DNA from: an uncultured Solobacterium sp.
Lineage (GTDB): Bacteria; Bacillota_I; Bacilli_A; Erysipelotrichales; Erysipelotrichaceae
NCBI GenBank assembly: GCA_900543035.1
Contig: UQPV01000026.1
Location: 1 to 36,828, forward strand
DNA length: 36,828 bases
Direction of reading: 5' to 3'
In this document: piece by piece, positions 15,574 to 25,663 of the stretch
Numbering within the stretch: the first letter of the stretch is position 1
Layout: every line of letters begins with the position of its first letter
Program-made: the position numbers and the translations under genes
The notes under the pieces: generated by a model
Seen by the model: the letters and a program-made list of their open reading frames with translations, nothing else
Told to the model about the DNA's origin: nothing
Database searches by the model: none

Positions 15574-15867
15574 ATGAAACGGTTTGCGGCAGATGCGCTG
15601 CTCATCTTTGCGCTGATCGTGCTGGGCACGATGCTGGATGGGGCAAGGGAAGAACCGGCAGAGGATGTGAACGCGCAGATCGCGCAGTTCGAAGAACAGG
15701 TATCGCTTCAGCGCACCTGGCAGGGAGAAGCGGGATCGCCGATGTTCTATGAGGTGCAGGAGAACAAGGCGTCCGCATTTGCGGCCGGGACGAGCGACTT
15801 TCTCGTCCGGGCCATTCGGGAAGTGACGCTTTCCCTGACAGATTTCTTTACAGCCTTGACGCGCTGA
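15574..15867 (+). CDS. YqxA-like small membrane protein downstream of spoIIP
   Basis: 97 residues: one N-terminal membrane span (ADALLIFALIVLGTMLDG), a charged middle (EEPAEDVNAQIAQFEEQ), and a C-terminal amphipathic helix (FLVRAIREVTLSLTDFFTAL). Bacillus has the order gpr-spoIIP-yqxA-lepA, and YqxA (DUF3679) is a small protein with similar architecture. I infer it is the positional counterpart; sequence identity cannot be judged by eye. AGAGGTGATGTG before ATG 15574 overlaps the region just after the spoIIP stop (GTG 15571 is an alternative start). A role in engulfment is possible but unproven. Confidence 0.75.
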   Translation: MKRFAADALLIFALIVLGTMLDGAREEPAEDVNAQIAQFEEQVSLQRTWQGEAGSPMFYEVQENKASAFAAGTSDFLVRAIREVTLSLTDFFTALTR

Positions 15868-15876
15868 GTGTATAAT
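15847..15876 (+). promoter_or_regulatory. fmt promoter
   Basis: TTTACA (15847-15852), 18 bases, TATAAT (15871-15876). The -35 lies inside the preceding gene. It separates a vegetative housekeeping gene from the sporulation genes ahead of it. Confidence 0.68.
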
Positions 15877-15900
15877 GAGCGCTGAAAGCCGGTGATAATG

Positions 15901-16833
15901 ATGAAAGAAAAGATTTTGTTCATGGGGACCCCGCCGATCGCCAGGACCATGCTGGAGCGCTTGGTCAGCGAAGGATATGAGATCGTCGGTGTCCTGACCC
16001 AGCCCGACCGGCGCGTCGGGCGCAAGAAACAGCTGCAGTGCTCCGCGGTGAAGGAGTATGCTCTGCAGCAGGGCCTGCCGATCTGGCAGCCGGTGCGCAT
16101 CCGCGACGATCATGAGGAGCTGCTGAAGGTAGAGATGGATCTGATCGTGACCTGCGCGTATGGGCAGTTTGTCCCGCAGGCGCTGCTCGATCATCCCCGC
16201 TTCGGCGCGGTCAACCTGCATGCCTCGCTGCTGCCCAAGCTTCGCGGCGCCGCGCCCATCCAGCGCGCCATCATGCGTGGGGACAAGGAATGCGGCATGT
16301 CCGTGATGCGCATGGTAAAGAAGATGGATGCCGGTGCGGTCATGGCGCAGCGCGCGCTGCGGATCGAGGAAGAGGATACGTCCGGCACGCTGTTTGAAAA
16401 GCTCGCGGTGCTGGGCGCGGATCTGATGGCCAGCTCGCTGCCGCTCATCTTCGCGGGCGAAGCGGATTTCGTCGAGCAGGATGAAGAGCAGGTCAGCTTC
16501 GCGCCTGCCATCACGCCGCAGGAAGAGCGCCTCGATCTGTGCAAAGGCCTGGATGCCGTCTATGACCAGGCCCGGGCGCTGATCCCGCAGCCTTGCGGAT
16601 ACATCATGCACGAGGGGAAAAAAGTGAAGCTGCATGCGGTGCGCCGGCTGCACAAGGCGCACGATCTGGCAGAGGGCACTTGCGCCGGCATGATCGAGCA
16701 TGGGTTCGCCATCGCGCTGCAGGGCGGCTACTTGCTGGCGGATGTGCTTCAGCCGGAAGGGAAGAAGCCGATGGACGCGGCCTCCTTCTATAACGGAAGC
16801 GGCAAGCAGTGGGTCGGCAGCCGCGTCGAATGA
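15901..16833 (+). CDS. fmt: Methionyl-tRNA formyltransferase
   Basis: Fmt formylates initiator Met-tRNA using 10-formyltetrahydrofolate. The 310-residue product begins MKEKILFMGTPPIARTMLE. The formyltransferase domain shows DLIVTCAYGQFVPQALLD and the catalytic signature VNLHASLLPKLRGAAPIQ, with DAGAVMAQ after it; the C-terminal OB domain lies beyond about 205. GGTGAT precedes ATG 15901; ATG 15898 and GTG 15892 are in-frame alternatives. It sits alone, without the def or priA partners common elsewhere, inserted between the spoIIP group and lepA. Confidence 0.96.
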   Translation: MKEKILFMGTPPIARTMLERLVSEGYEIVGVLTQPDRRVGRKKQLQCSAVKEYALQQGLPIWQPVRIRDDHEELLKVEMDLIVTCAYGQFVPQALLDHPRFGAVNLHASLLPKLRGAAPIQRAIMRGDKECGMSVMRMVKKMDAGAVMAQRALRIEEEDTSGTLFEKLAVLGADLMASSLPLIFAGEADFVEQDEEQVSFAPAITPQEERLDLCKGLDAVYDQARALIPQPCGYIMHEGKKVKLHAVRRLHKAHDLAEGTCAGMIEHGFAIALQGGYLLADVLQPEGKKPMDAASFYNGSGKQWVGSRVE

Positions 16834-16848
16834 GCTTGTGATTTTGCT

Positions 16849-16876
16849 TTGCAACTGAGAGAAGATTTGCTATAAT
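16849..16876 (+). promoter_or_regulatory. lepA promoter
   Basis: TTGCAA (16849-16854), 16 bases, TATAAT (16871-16876) with TGC as an extended -10. Confidence 0.72.
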
Positions 16877-16906
16877 GACTCTGTTTGTTTGTGAGGAGGA
16901 TGACAC

Positions 16907-18709
16907 ATGGATCAGAGTCATATTCGCAATTTTTCGATCATCGCGCACATCGATCATGGCAAGTCCACCCTGGCAGACCGGATCCTGGAACTGACGAAGA
17001 CCGTGGAAAAGCGGGAGATGAAGGCGCAGATCCTGGATTCTATGGATCTGGAACAGGAGCGCGGCATCACCATCAAGCTGAATGCGGTCCAGCTGAAATA
17101 TACGGCGGAAAATGGAGAGGATTACCTGCTTCATCTGATCGACACCCCTGGACATGTCGATTTTTCCTATGAGGTCTCCCGTTCCTTAGCTGCCTGCGAG
17201 GGCGCGGTGCTGGTCGTGGATGCCGCTCAGGGCATTGAGGCGCAGACGCTCGCCAACGTCTATCTGGCGTTGGACAATGACCTGGAGATCGTGCCGGTCA
17301 TCAATAAGATCGATCTGCCCAGCGCGCAGCCTGAGCTCGTCAAGAAAGAGATCGAGGAGATCATCGGACTTGACTGCAGCAGCGCGCCGATGATCTCGGC
17401 CAAGAGCGGGCTCAATGTGGAGCAGGTGCTGGAGGCGATCGTGCGGGATATCCCAGCGCCATCAGGAGATGTGAACGCGCCGCTGCAGGCGCTCGTCTTC
17501 GATTCGCTGTATGATTCTTATCGCGGCGTCATCGCGTTCGTGAGCATCAAGCAGGGATCGGTGGCCGTGGGGGACAAGATCCGCTTCATGGCCGGAAAAG
17601 GGGAGTATGAAGTGCTGGAGGTCGGTGTCCGCACCCCGAAGGAAGTCAAGAAGGAACGGCTGTCCTGCGGCGAGGTAGGCTGGATCACCGCTGCCATCAA
17701 AGACATCGCGGACGTGCATGTCGGCGATACCATCACCTCTGCCCTTCGCCCTGCGGCAGAGCCGCTTCCCGGATACCGCCGCATGAACCCGATGGTCTAT
17801 TGCGGACTGTACCCGGTCGATAATGCCAAATACAATGATCTGCGCGAAGCACTGGAAAAGCTCAAGCTCAACGACGCTGCGCTGCAGTATGAGCCGGAGA
17901 CCTCTCAGGCGCTGGGGTTCGGGTTCCGATGCGGATTTCTGGGCATGCTGCACATGGATGTGGTCCAGGAACGCATCGAGCGGGAATACAACATCAACCT
18001 GATCGCGACTTCGCCCAGCGTCGTCTACCATGTCTATCTGACCGATGGGACGATGGTCTGCGTGGACAACCCGGCGCTGCTGCCCGCTCCGCAGAAGACC
18101 GATCATATCGAGGAGCCATACGTTCGTGCCAGCATCATGGTCCCGAAGGACTATGTCGGCGCGGTCATGGAGCTGTGTCAGAAAAAACGCGGGATATACA
18201 GCGATATGGAAGTCATCGATGACGCGCGCATGAACGTCATCTATGAGATCCCGCTGGGCGAGATCGTGTTTGATTTCTTCGACCGGCTCAAGTCGTGCAC
18301 GAAGGGATACGCCTCTTTGGATTATGAGCTTTCTGACTATCGGCAGAGCAACCTGGTCAAGATGGACATCCTGCTCAACGGAGAAGTGGTCGATGCCCTC
18401 AGCATCATCGTGCACCGCGACTTTGCCTATCACCGCGGCAATCAGATGACGCAGAAGCTGAAGGAGCTGATCCCGAAGCATCAGTTTGAGATCCCGGTGC
18501 AGGCGGCCATCGGCGGAAAGGTCATCGCGCGCACCAACATCAAGTCGCTGCGCAAGAACGTCCTGGCCAAATGTTACGGTGGAGACATCTCGAGAAAGAA
18601 GAAGCTGCTGGAGAAGCAGAAAGAGGGCAAGAAGCGCATGAAGGCCGTAGGCAGCGTGGAGATCCCGCAGGAGGCATTCATGGCCGTATTGTCGATGGAT
18701 GATGAATGA
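16907..18709 (+). CDS. lepA: Elongation factor 4 (LepA)
   Basis: LepA is a ribosome-binding GTPase implicated in back-translocation and 30S biogenesis. The 600-residue product has G1 [14 protein letters not shown], switch [16 protein letters not shown] and G4 NKIDLPSA, then EF-G-like domains II, III and V, and the LepA-specific C-terminal domain ending [21 protein letters not shown], which reaches the tRNA acceptor arm. GAGGAGG precedes the ATG. It has its own promoter and a terminator, and hemW follows two genes later, as lepA-hemW do in Bacillus. Confidence 0.98.
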   Translation: MDQSHIRNFSIIAHIDHGKSTLADRILELTKTVEKREMKAQILDSMDLEQERGITIKLNAVQLKYTAENGEDYLLHLIDTPGHVDFSYEVSRSLAACEGAVLVVDAAQGIEAQTLANVYLALDNDLEIVPVINKIDLPSAQPELVKKEIEEIIGLDCSSAPMISAKSGLNVEQVLEAIVRDIPAPSGDVNAPLQALVFDSLYDSYRGVIAFVSIKQGSVAVGDKIRFMAGKGEYEVLEVGVRTPKEVKKERLSCGEVGWITAAIKDIADVHVGDTITSALRPAAEPLPGYRRMNPMVYCGLYPVDNAKYNDLREALEKLKLNDAALQYEPETSQALGFGFRCGFLGMLHMDVVQERIEREYNINLIATSPSVVYHVYLTDGTMVCVDNPALLPAPQKTDHIEEPYVRASIMVPKDYVGAVMELCQKKRGIYSDMEVIDDARMNVIYEIPLGEIVFDFFDRLKSCTKGYASLDYELSDYRQSNLVKMDILLNGEVVDALSIIVHRDFAYHRGNQMTQKLKELIPKHQFEIPVQAAIGGKVIARTNIKSLRKNVLAKCYGGDISRKKKLLEKQKEGKKRMKAVGSVEIPQEAFMAVLSMDDE

Positions 18710-18732
18710 GCAGGCCTGGTGTCTGCTTTTTT
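18709..18732 (+). terminator. Short intrinsic terminator after lepA
   Basis: AGCAG (18709-18713) pairs with CTGCT (18723-18727), loop of nine, followed by Ts to 18732. The stem is short, so termination may be partial. Confidence 0.55.
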
Positions 18733-18770
18733 CTATGTTTGCCGGATTTCTTCCGCTCGGCGGCGATCTG

Positions 18771-18779
18771 TGCTATGCT
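18771..18779 (+). promoter_or_regulatory. Possible extended -10 promoter of the regulator pair
   Basis: TGC followed by TATGCT (18774-18779), with a poor -35. Transcription would begin near 18786, only about nine bases before the ATG at 18795, a short leader like that proposed for gpr. Confidence 0.4.
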
Positions 18780-18794
18780 GATGCGGGTGATGTC

Positions 18795-19646
18795 ATGGAA
18801 AAGAGCGAACGGCTGCTGGAGGAGGAATACAGCACGTATGAAGCGCTCAGGGAAAGAAATGGCGCGCTGGCCGCGGATCTGCTGTGGGAAGAGCTGCAGG
18901 CGGGCAGGCGGCGCGTGCGTGTGGAGTGTGGTCTGCTCCTGCCGGATGATCATCTGGCCATGACCGCTTATGTGCTCCGCCGCCGGCTCAGCGTCAGCGC
19001 CCTGCTTCAGCAGTGCATCTATCATTACTGCCTGCCCGGCGCTGCCATCTCGCTTCCGGCGCGAATCGCGTTTCAGCTGGAGGAATACGGGATCAGGACA
19101 TACAGCGTCCTGCTTCGTCATGAGCTGCGCTCCTCCTCCCCGGATCTGATCCTCATCCTCTTCGCTCTGCAGTATCTTCCAACGCCCTATCGGGAAAAGA
19201 TGACGAACCTGTGGGCAGCGTGCCTGCTGGGCAAGTCTGCGCTGAAGGACAAGCTGGCCGATCAGCTGATACCGTGTGCGCAGGGGCTGGAAAGACTGGA
19301 TCGGACCAGAGATTTTCTCGCCTTTCTTGATCTGCTGGAGTTGAATTTTAACGAATGTCTGTTATTATTAAATCGTGACAGCTGTGAATGGCTGCGGCTA
19401 TGCGAAGAAGAGCTGCTGCACAGGTTTCCGCAATTTTCCCGGCAGCAGATCTCTTTTTTCGCTGCGCACCGCGATCTGGGGTGCTATTATTCCATTCAGG
19501 AGTATGCCCGCCATGCGCAGGTATGTTATGAGACGGCAAGGCAGGCGATGGAGCAATTCACCGCCTGCCGCTGGTATTATCGCAGGAAAGTCGGCAAGCG
19601 CTTCCTGTATTCGGTAAGCAGTCAGGCCGGGGAGGTCGATCTGTGA
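18795..19646 (+). CDS. Unrecognised helical protein with C-terminal winged-helix-like domain
   Basis: 283 residues from ATG 18795 (GGGTGA four bases upstream); the frame is open from 18699 but that start overlaps the end of lepA and the terminator. Residues 1-200 are rich in Leu, Arg and Glu and look all-helical, with no signal peptide. Residues about 213-275 resemble a winged helix: FSRQQISFFAAHRD, YYSIQEYARHAQVCYETARQ as the helix-turn-helix, and RRKVGKRFLYSV as the wing. This resembles the HTH found at the C-terminus of many Fic-domain proteins (ST-x-TA-R-x-L then a GK-x-x-x-Y wing), but no Fic motif (HPFxxGNGR) is present. It overlaps the next gene by GTGA, so the two are translationally coupled. 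Function unknown; a transcriptional regulator or partner is inferred. Confidence 0.82.
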   Translation: MEKSERLLEEEYSTYEALRERNGALAADLLWEELQAGRRRVRVECGLLLPDDHLAMTAYVLRRRLSVSALLQQCIYHYCLPGAAISLPARIAFQLEEYGIRTYSVLLRHELRSSSPDLILILFALQYLPTPYREKMTNLWAACLLGKSALKDKLADQLIPCAQGLERLDRTRDFLAFLDLLELNFNECLLLLNRDSCEWLRLCEEELLHRFPQFSRQQISFFAAHRDLGCYYSIQEYARHAQVCYETARQAMEQFTACRWYYRRKVGKRFLYSVSSQAGEVDL

Positions 19647-20371
19647 CGCCATTGGGTCCGCGGGCTGTGTTCAATGTGTTTGCTTGTACGGACGATGTTG
19701 AGCTGCTGTCCCGGATGATGCGGATGCAGCAAAAATACCGGGACTTCTGCGTGCGGGGCTTCAGCTCGAATGCGGTGCTTGACGGCGCGTTCCTCAAACA
19801 GCAAGACATCCTGGTCATCTATCTTCAGTTTTCCCTGGTCGAAGATCACTGGTATTCCTGGTTCGAGACGTTTGCCACGCTGCAGAGCAGACTTGCAGTG
19901 CGGCTGATCGTCTCTTTTTCTCAGATTCGCAGTGAATATATGCATCTGCTGAAATACCGCATCGATTCCTTTTTGCAGGAGCCCTTTGAGATGGGCGTGC
20001 TGCATGAGCATCTGCTGAAGCAGTGTCAGGAAGCGAAGGAATCGGCCTGCTGGCAAAGCGAGGTGCAGAACAAGATCATCACGCTGCTGATGCAGATGAT
20101 GATCCCCAGCCATCTCAGCGGATTTCAATATCTGCGCATCGCCTGCGAGGCGGCGATGGAAACGCCGACCAACCGGCAGATCGTCATGAAGCATCTGTAT
20201 TCACTGACCGCCAGACGCTGCCATACGACGGCGGAGCGAGTGGAGAAATGCATCCGCACAGCGATCCATTCGGCGCATATCCCGCCGTTTTTCTTAGAGG
20301 TCTTTCATGATGACCCCACGAACCGCAAAGTCGTCATGTATGTCTACACTTGTCTCAAGGGCGTCGCCTGA
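19643..20371 (+). CDS. Spo0A-like regulator with a degenerate receiver domain
   Basis: 242 residues from GTG 19643, with GGGGAGG seven bases upstream and a four-base overlap with the preceding gene. Residues about 139-242 align with the Spo0A DNA-binding domain: IPSHLSGFQYLRIACEA corresponds to VPAHIKGYLYLREA, and TARRCHTTAERVEKCIRTAI to IAKKFNTTASRVERAIRHAI, which holds the recognition helix; PTNRKVV matches PTNSEFI. Residues 9-128 follow a receiver pattern. The acidic pair Asp17-Asp18 is kept, but the phosphoacceptor position in DILVIYLQF is Tyr60 rather than Asp, and the usual Lys of the KPF motif is Glu113 in LQEPFE. It therefore probably cannot be controlled by phosphorylation in the standard way. 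It may be a paralogue of Spo0A or this organism's own version. Alignment was by eye from memory of Bacillus Spo0A. Confidence 0.85.
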   Translation: MTPLGPRAVFNVFACTDDVELLSRMMRMQQKYRDFCVRGFSSNAVLDGAFLKQQDILVIYLQFSLVEDHWYSWFETFATLQSRLAVRLIVSFSQIRSEYMHLLKYRIDSFLQEPFEMGVLHEHLLKQCQEAKESACWQSEVQNKIITLLMQMMIPSHLSGFQYLRIACEAAMETPTNRQIVMKHLYSLTARRCHTTAERVEKCIRTAIHSAHIPPFFLEVFHDDPTNRKVVMYVYTCLKGVA

Positions 20372-20384
20372 AAGGATGATGATC

Positions 20385-21467
20385 ATGATTTCCAGCGCCT
20401 ATGTCCACGTTCCGTTTTGCGCATCGATCTGCGCTTACTGCGATTTCACCCGCTGGCGCTATCGCCCGCAGCTGTGCGCGCGCTGGCTCTGCCGTCTGAG
20501 GGAAGAAGCTTCCGCTAAGCTGAAGGAGCCGCTGAAGACGCTGTATATCGGCGGAGGGACCCCTTCGGCCCTGGACCGTGATCAGCTCGAACAGCTGCTG
20601 GAGATCTTTGATCCTTACCGCGCGCAGCTCGAGGAATACACCATGGAAGCCAATCCGGAATCGCTCAGCGCAGAAAAGATCGCCATCATCCGCCGGCATG
20701 GCGTGAACCGCATCTCTCTGGGCGTGCAGAGCTTTGATCCCGCGCTGCTGCAGCGGATGAAGCGCGGACATGACGCCGCGATGGTCAGCAGATGCGTGCG
20801 TGATCTGATCGAAGCGGGGATCATCAACATCTCGGCCGATCTCATCTATGGCCTGCCCGATCAGGATATGGAGAAGTGGAAGGCTGATCTGCATCAGGTG
20901 CTCCAGCTGCCGTTTCAGCATCTCTCGCTGTATTCGCTGACCGTCGAAGAGCATTCGCTGTTTGGCGTGCAGGGCGTGAAGCAGGCGAGCGATGAGCTTG
21001 AATATGCCATGTATGCCTATGCGATCGATGAGCTGAAGAAGCATGGCTTCACGCAGTATGAGATCGCCAACTTTGCCAAAGCGGGCGCGCGGAGCAAGCA
21101 CAATCAGGTTTACTGGCGCTATGAGAATTTTCATGGCATCGGCTGCGGTGCCAGCGGCAAGGAAGACTGGGGACGTTATGACAACACCCGTTCGCTGCAG
21201 GAATACCTTGAGCGCGGCCCATGCGCGCAAGAAATCGCGCTCGATGCGCAGGAACAGATGTTTGAGGCGCTCATGATGGGGCTGCGTCTGCGCGAGGGCA
21301 TCTCGCTGCAGCAGTTCGAAGCGCGCTTCCATGCCCGCATCGAGGAGAGGTTCCCCACGGCCATGGCCCAGCATCTGGGGAAGGACTTGTTTATCGAAGA
21401 AGGATATCTGCGTGTCAGCGAGGAAGGGAAGTTCGTCCTGAACGATATTCTCGTCGATTTTCTCTGA
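20385..21467 (+). CDS. hemW: Heme chaperone HemW (HemN-like radical SAM protein)
   Basis: 360 residues starting MISSAYVHVPFCASICAYCDF, with the radical-SAM CxxxCxxC cluster motif in the form CASICAYC. There follow LYIGGGTPSALD, YTMEANPESLS, RISLGVQSFD and ISADLIYGLP, all typical of the HemN/HemW family. It lacks the N-terminal extension and extra Cys of true coproporphyrinogen dehydrogenase HemN, and its place near lepA is that of HemW. HemW binds heme and inserts it into target proteins. AAAGGAT before ATG 20385 sets the start; the gene begins 13 bases after the Spo0A-like gene, so it may be cotranscribed with the regulator pair. Confidence 0.93.
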   Translation: MISSAYVHVPFCASICAYCDFTRWRYRPQLCARWLCRLREEASAKLKEPLKTLYIGGGTPSALDRDQLEQLLEIFDPYRAQLEEYTMEANPESLSAEKIAIIRRHGVNRISLGVQSFDPALLQRMKRGHDAAMVSRCVRDLIEAGIINISADLIYGLPDQDMEKWKADLHQVLQLPFQHLSLYSLTVEEHSLFGVQGVKQASDELEYAMYAYAIDELKKHGFTQYEIANFAKAGARSKHNQVYWRYENFHGIGCGASGKEDWGRYDNTRSLQEYLERGPCAQEIALDAQEQMFEALMMGLRLREGISLQQFEARFHARIEERFPTAMAQHLGKDLFIEEGYLRVSEEGKFVLNDILVDFL

Positions 21468-21471
21468 GGCC

Positions 21472-21501
21472 TTGCAATCCTCCTGTGTTTCATGGTATAA
21501 T
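21472..21501 (+). promoter_or_regulatory. rpsO promoter
   Basis: TTGCAA (21472-21477), 18 bases, TATAAT (21496-21501) with TGG as an extended -10. Confidence 0.8.
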
Positions 21502-21507
21502 CATCTC

Positions 21508-21587
21508 GCTTTTTGACTGGGATCAAGCCATCCTCGGACTTGGTCTCGGTGAGGAAGGACAAAAGATAAGACAGGAGGAATTAGAAC
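21508..21587 (+). promoter_or_regulatory. Possibly structured rpsO leader
   Basis: About 80 untranslated bases precede rpsO. TCCTC (21531-21535) can pair with GAGGA (21551-21555), enclosing a small GGAC/GTCT hairpin (21536-21546) and an unpaired CGGT. S15 represses its own synthesis through structured leaders in several bacterial groups; whether this one does is inference. Confidence 0.35.
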
Positions 21588-21854
21588 ATGCTGCTGAAAA
21601 GCGAAAAACAGGCCATTATGAAGGAGTACGCCCGTTTCGAAGGCGATACGGGATCACCGGAGGTACAGATCGCGGTCCTCACAGAGAGAATCAACCGTCT
21701 GACCGAGCACTTCAAGGAGCACAAGCACGATTATCATTCTCAGAGAGGTCTGATGAAGATGGTCGGACGCCGCAGAAATCTGCTCGCGTACCTGAAGAAG
21801 AAAGATCTGGAGCGTTACAAGACGCTGATCGACCGTCTGGGTCTGCGTAAATAA
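21588..21854 (+). CDS. rpsO: 30S ribosomal protein S15
   Basis: S15 binds 16S rRNA helices 20-22 and organises the platform. The 88-residue product contains the family signature: [53 protein letters not shown], and the end [18 protein letters not shown] precedes the ATG. Followed by a terminator, then by pnp, a pairing shared with Bacillus. Confidence 0.99.
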   Translation: MLLKSEKQAIMKEYARFEGDTGSPEVQIAVLTERINRLTEHFKEHKHDYHSQRGLMKMVGRRRNLLAYLKKKDLERYKTLIDRLGLRK

Positions 21855-21862
21855 TGGGAAAC

Positions 21863-21885
21863 AAGTCCGGCAACGGACTTTTTCT
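21863..21885 (+). terminator. Intrinsic terminator after rpsO
   Basis: AAGTCCG (21863-21869), stable GCAA tetraloop, CGGACTT (21874-21880), then a T-rich run. Confidence 0.93.
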
Positions 21886-21922
21886 TTTGCCCTTTTGCAC
21901 GTTCATTTTGTGCATTATTATT

Positions 21923-21951
21923 TTGTTTTCCCTTACAAATTATGATATGAT
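21923..21951 (+). promoter_or_regulatory. pnp promoter
   Basis: TTGTTT (21923-21928), 17 bases, TATGAT (21946-21951) preceded by TGA. A second TATGAT at 21941-21946 overlaps it. Confidence 0.65.
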
Positions 21952-21980
21952 AAGATGGATTGAAAAACAGAGGTGAAAAA

Positions 21981-24140
<2,160 letters not shown>

Positions 24141-24151
24141 ATACTGGACAG

Positions 24152-24186
24152 ACGCTTGTGCACCTTTGCACAAGCGTTTTCTTTTC
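24152..24186 (+). terminator. Intrinsic terminator after pnp
   Basis: ACGCTTGTGC (24152-24161) pairs with GCACAAGCGT (24168-24177), followed by TTTCTTTTC. Confidence 0.92.
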
Positions 24187-24229
24187 ATGAAAGAAAATGA
24201 AAAAAACAGTATGGTTTTTATGGCCTTTA

Positions 24230-24238
24230 TGATAGAAT
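24230..24238 (+). promoter_or_regulatory. pepV promoter, extended -10
   Basis: TGA then TAGAAT (24233-24238); no good -35 seen in the A/T-rich sequence upstream. Confidence 0.5.
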
Positions 24239-24258
24239 AGATAAGAGGTGAATGAGAT

Positions 24259-25653
24259 ATGATTAACTGGTTTGAAGAAGCTGAAAAATATAGAGAGGCG
24301 CTCATCCGCGACCTGAAGGGGCTCATCGCGATCCCTTCCCTGCGCTGTGATGAAGAGCGGCGCGAAGGTGCGCCCTTTGGTGAGGGACCGCGTCAGGCGC
24401 TCGATTATATGCTGGAGCTGGGCAGTGCGTCCGGCTTTGACACGAAGGACGCAGAGGGCTATGCCGGCGTCATCTCCATGGGCGAAGGCGAGCAGAGCGT
24501 AGGCGTGCTCGGACACTTGGATATCGTCCCGGTCGGCGAAGGCTGGACGAAGGATCCCTTTGCCTGCACGGAGGAAGACGGCTATCTGTTCGGCCGCGGC
24601 GTGCTGGATGACAAGGGCCCGGCGCTGGCTGGCTTTTATGCGATGAAGATGCTGAAGGACAACCATGTCCCGCTGAACAAGAAGATCATGCTCATCCTGG
24701 GCTGCGATGAAGAGAGCGGCATGGAGTGCATGGACTACTATAAGGAACATGGGGAGATCCCGCAGTGCGGGATCGTGCCGGATGCGGACTTCCCGGTGAC
24801 CTATGGCGAAAAGGGCGGACTGCATGTGCTGCTGAAAGGAAAGGCGGATACGAAGATCGTCTCCATGCATGCCGGCACGCACCCGAATATCGTCATCGGC
24901 AAGGCGGAGATGGAGATGGCCGAGTGGAACGAAACGCTGGCGGCGCAGTTTGATTTCTATCTGCGCAGCAATCAGCTGCAGGGAAGCGCTGAGCGCAAGG
25001 GCGATCATGTGGTCCTGCATATCGACGGCGTGTTCTCTCATGCGGCCGAACCGTATAACGGCGTGAATGCCGCGCTGCACCTGCTGAACTTTGCCGGCTG
25101 CGCATATGATGACAAATTCGCACGTGATACATATGAGATGCTGCATGACTGGCAGGGAAAACCGCTGGGCATCGACCAATACGGCGCGTATATGGGCTTT
25201 TTGACGATGAACACCGGCATCATCTCGCTGGACGAAGATGGGTCCTGCGAGATCACCATCGATATCCGCTATCCGAACGACGCCGATGTCAACGCCATCA
25301 TGGAGGGCTTCCATCGCGCATGCAAGACGCGCGGGTACGATCTGGAAGCGGTGATGGAAAGCGATTCTGTCCCGCTGTTCGTGGATCCGGACTCTCATCT
25401 GGTGAAGACGCTGATGGATGTTTACCGCCGTTATTCCGGCGATGAGCAATCACCGGCCAAGACGATCGGCGGAGGGACATATGCCCGCAAGTTCGAGCAG
25501 TTCGTGGCTTTCGGACCGGAATTCCCGCACAGCGAAAAGACGACGGATGCCTTTGTAGGCGGACCGCATCAGCGTGATGAAGGCATCAAGATCGACGACC
25601 TGCTGCGCGCCATGGCGATCTACGCCGCGGCGCTGGAAACGCTGGCTGCCTAG
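24259..25653 (+). CDS. pepV: PepV-type dipeptidase (M20 metallopeptidase)
   Basis: PepV releases N-terminal residues from dipeptides using two zinc ions in the cytoplasm. The 464-residue product begins MINWFEEAEKYREALIRDLKG. Metal-ligand motifs are GVLGHLDIVPVG, GRGVLDDKGPALAGFYAM and GCDEESGMECMDYY with the catalytic Glu; the lid domain follows (about 190-380); the C-terminal His lies in FPHSEKTTDAFVGG. AGAGGTG precedes the ATG. trmB follows within ten bases, so the run pepV-trmB-thioredoxin-like and perhaps on to murC looks like one operon. Confidence 0.94.
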   Translation: MINWFEEAEKYREALIRDLKGLIAIPSLRCDEERREGAPFGEGPRQALDYMLELGSASGFDTKDAEGYAGVISMGEGEQSVGVLGHLDIVPVGEGWTKDPFACTEEDGYLFGRGVLDDKGPALAGFYAMKMLKDNHVPLNKKIMLILGCDEESGMECMDYYKEHGEIPQCGIVPDADFPVTYGEKGGLHVLLKGKADTKIVSMHAGTHPNIVIGKAEMEMAEWNETLAAQFDFYLRSNQLQGSAERKGDHVVLHIDGVFSHAAEPYNGVNAALHLLNFAGCAYDDKFARDTYEMLHDWQGKPLGIDQYGAYMGFLTMNTGIISLDEDGSCEITIDIRYPNDADVNAIMEGFHRACKTRGYDLEAVMESDSVPLFVDPDSHLVKTLMDVYRRYSGDEQSPAKTIGGGTYARKFEQFVAFGPEFPHSEKTTDAFVGGPHQRDEGIKIDDLLRAMAIYAAALETLAA

Positions 25654-25663
25654 AGGTGCGCCG

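Noticed and set aside
15856..15861. TTGACG as -35 of fmt
   Set aside because: Nine-base spacing is too short; TTTACA at 15847 gives 18.
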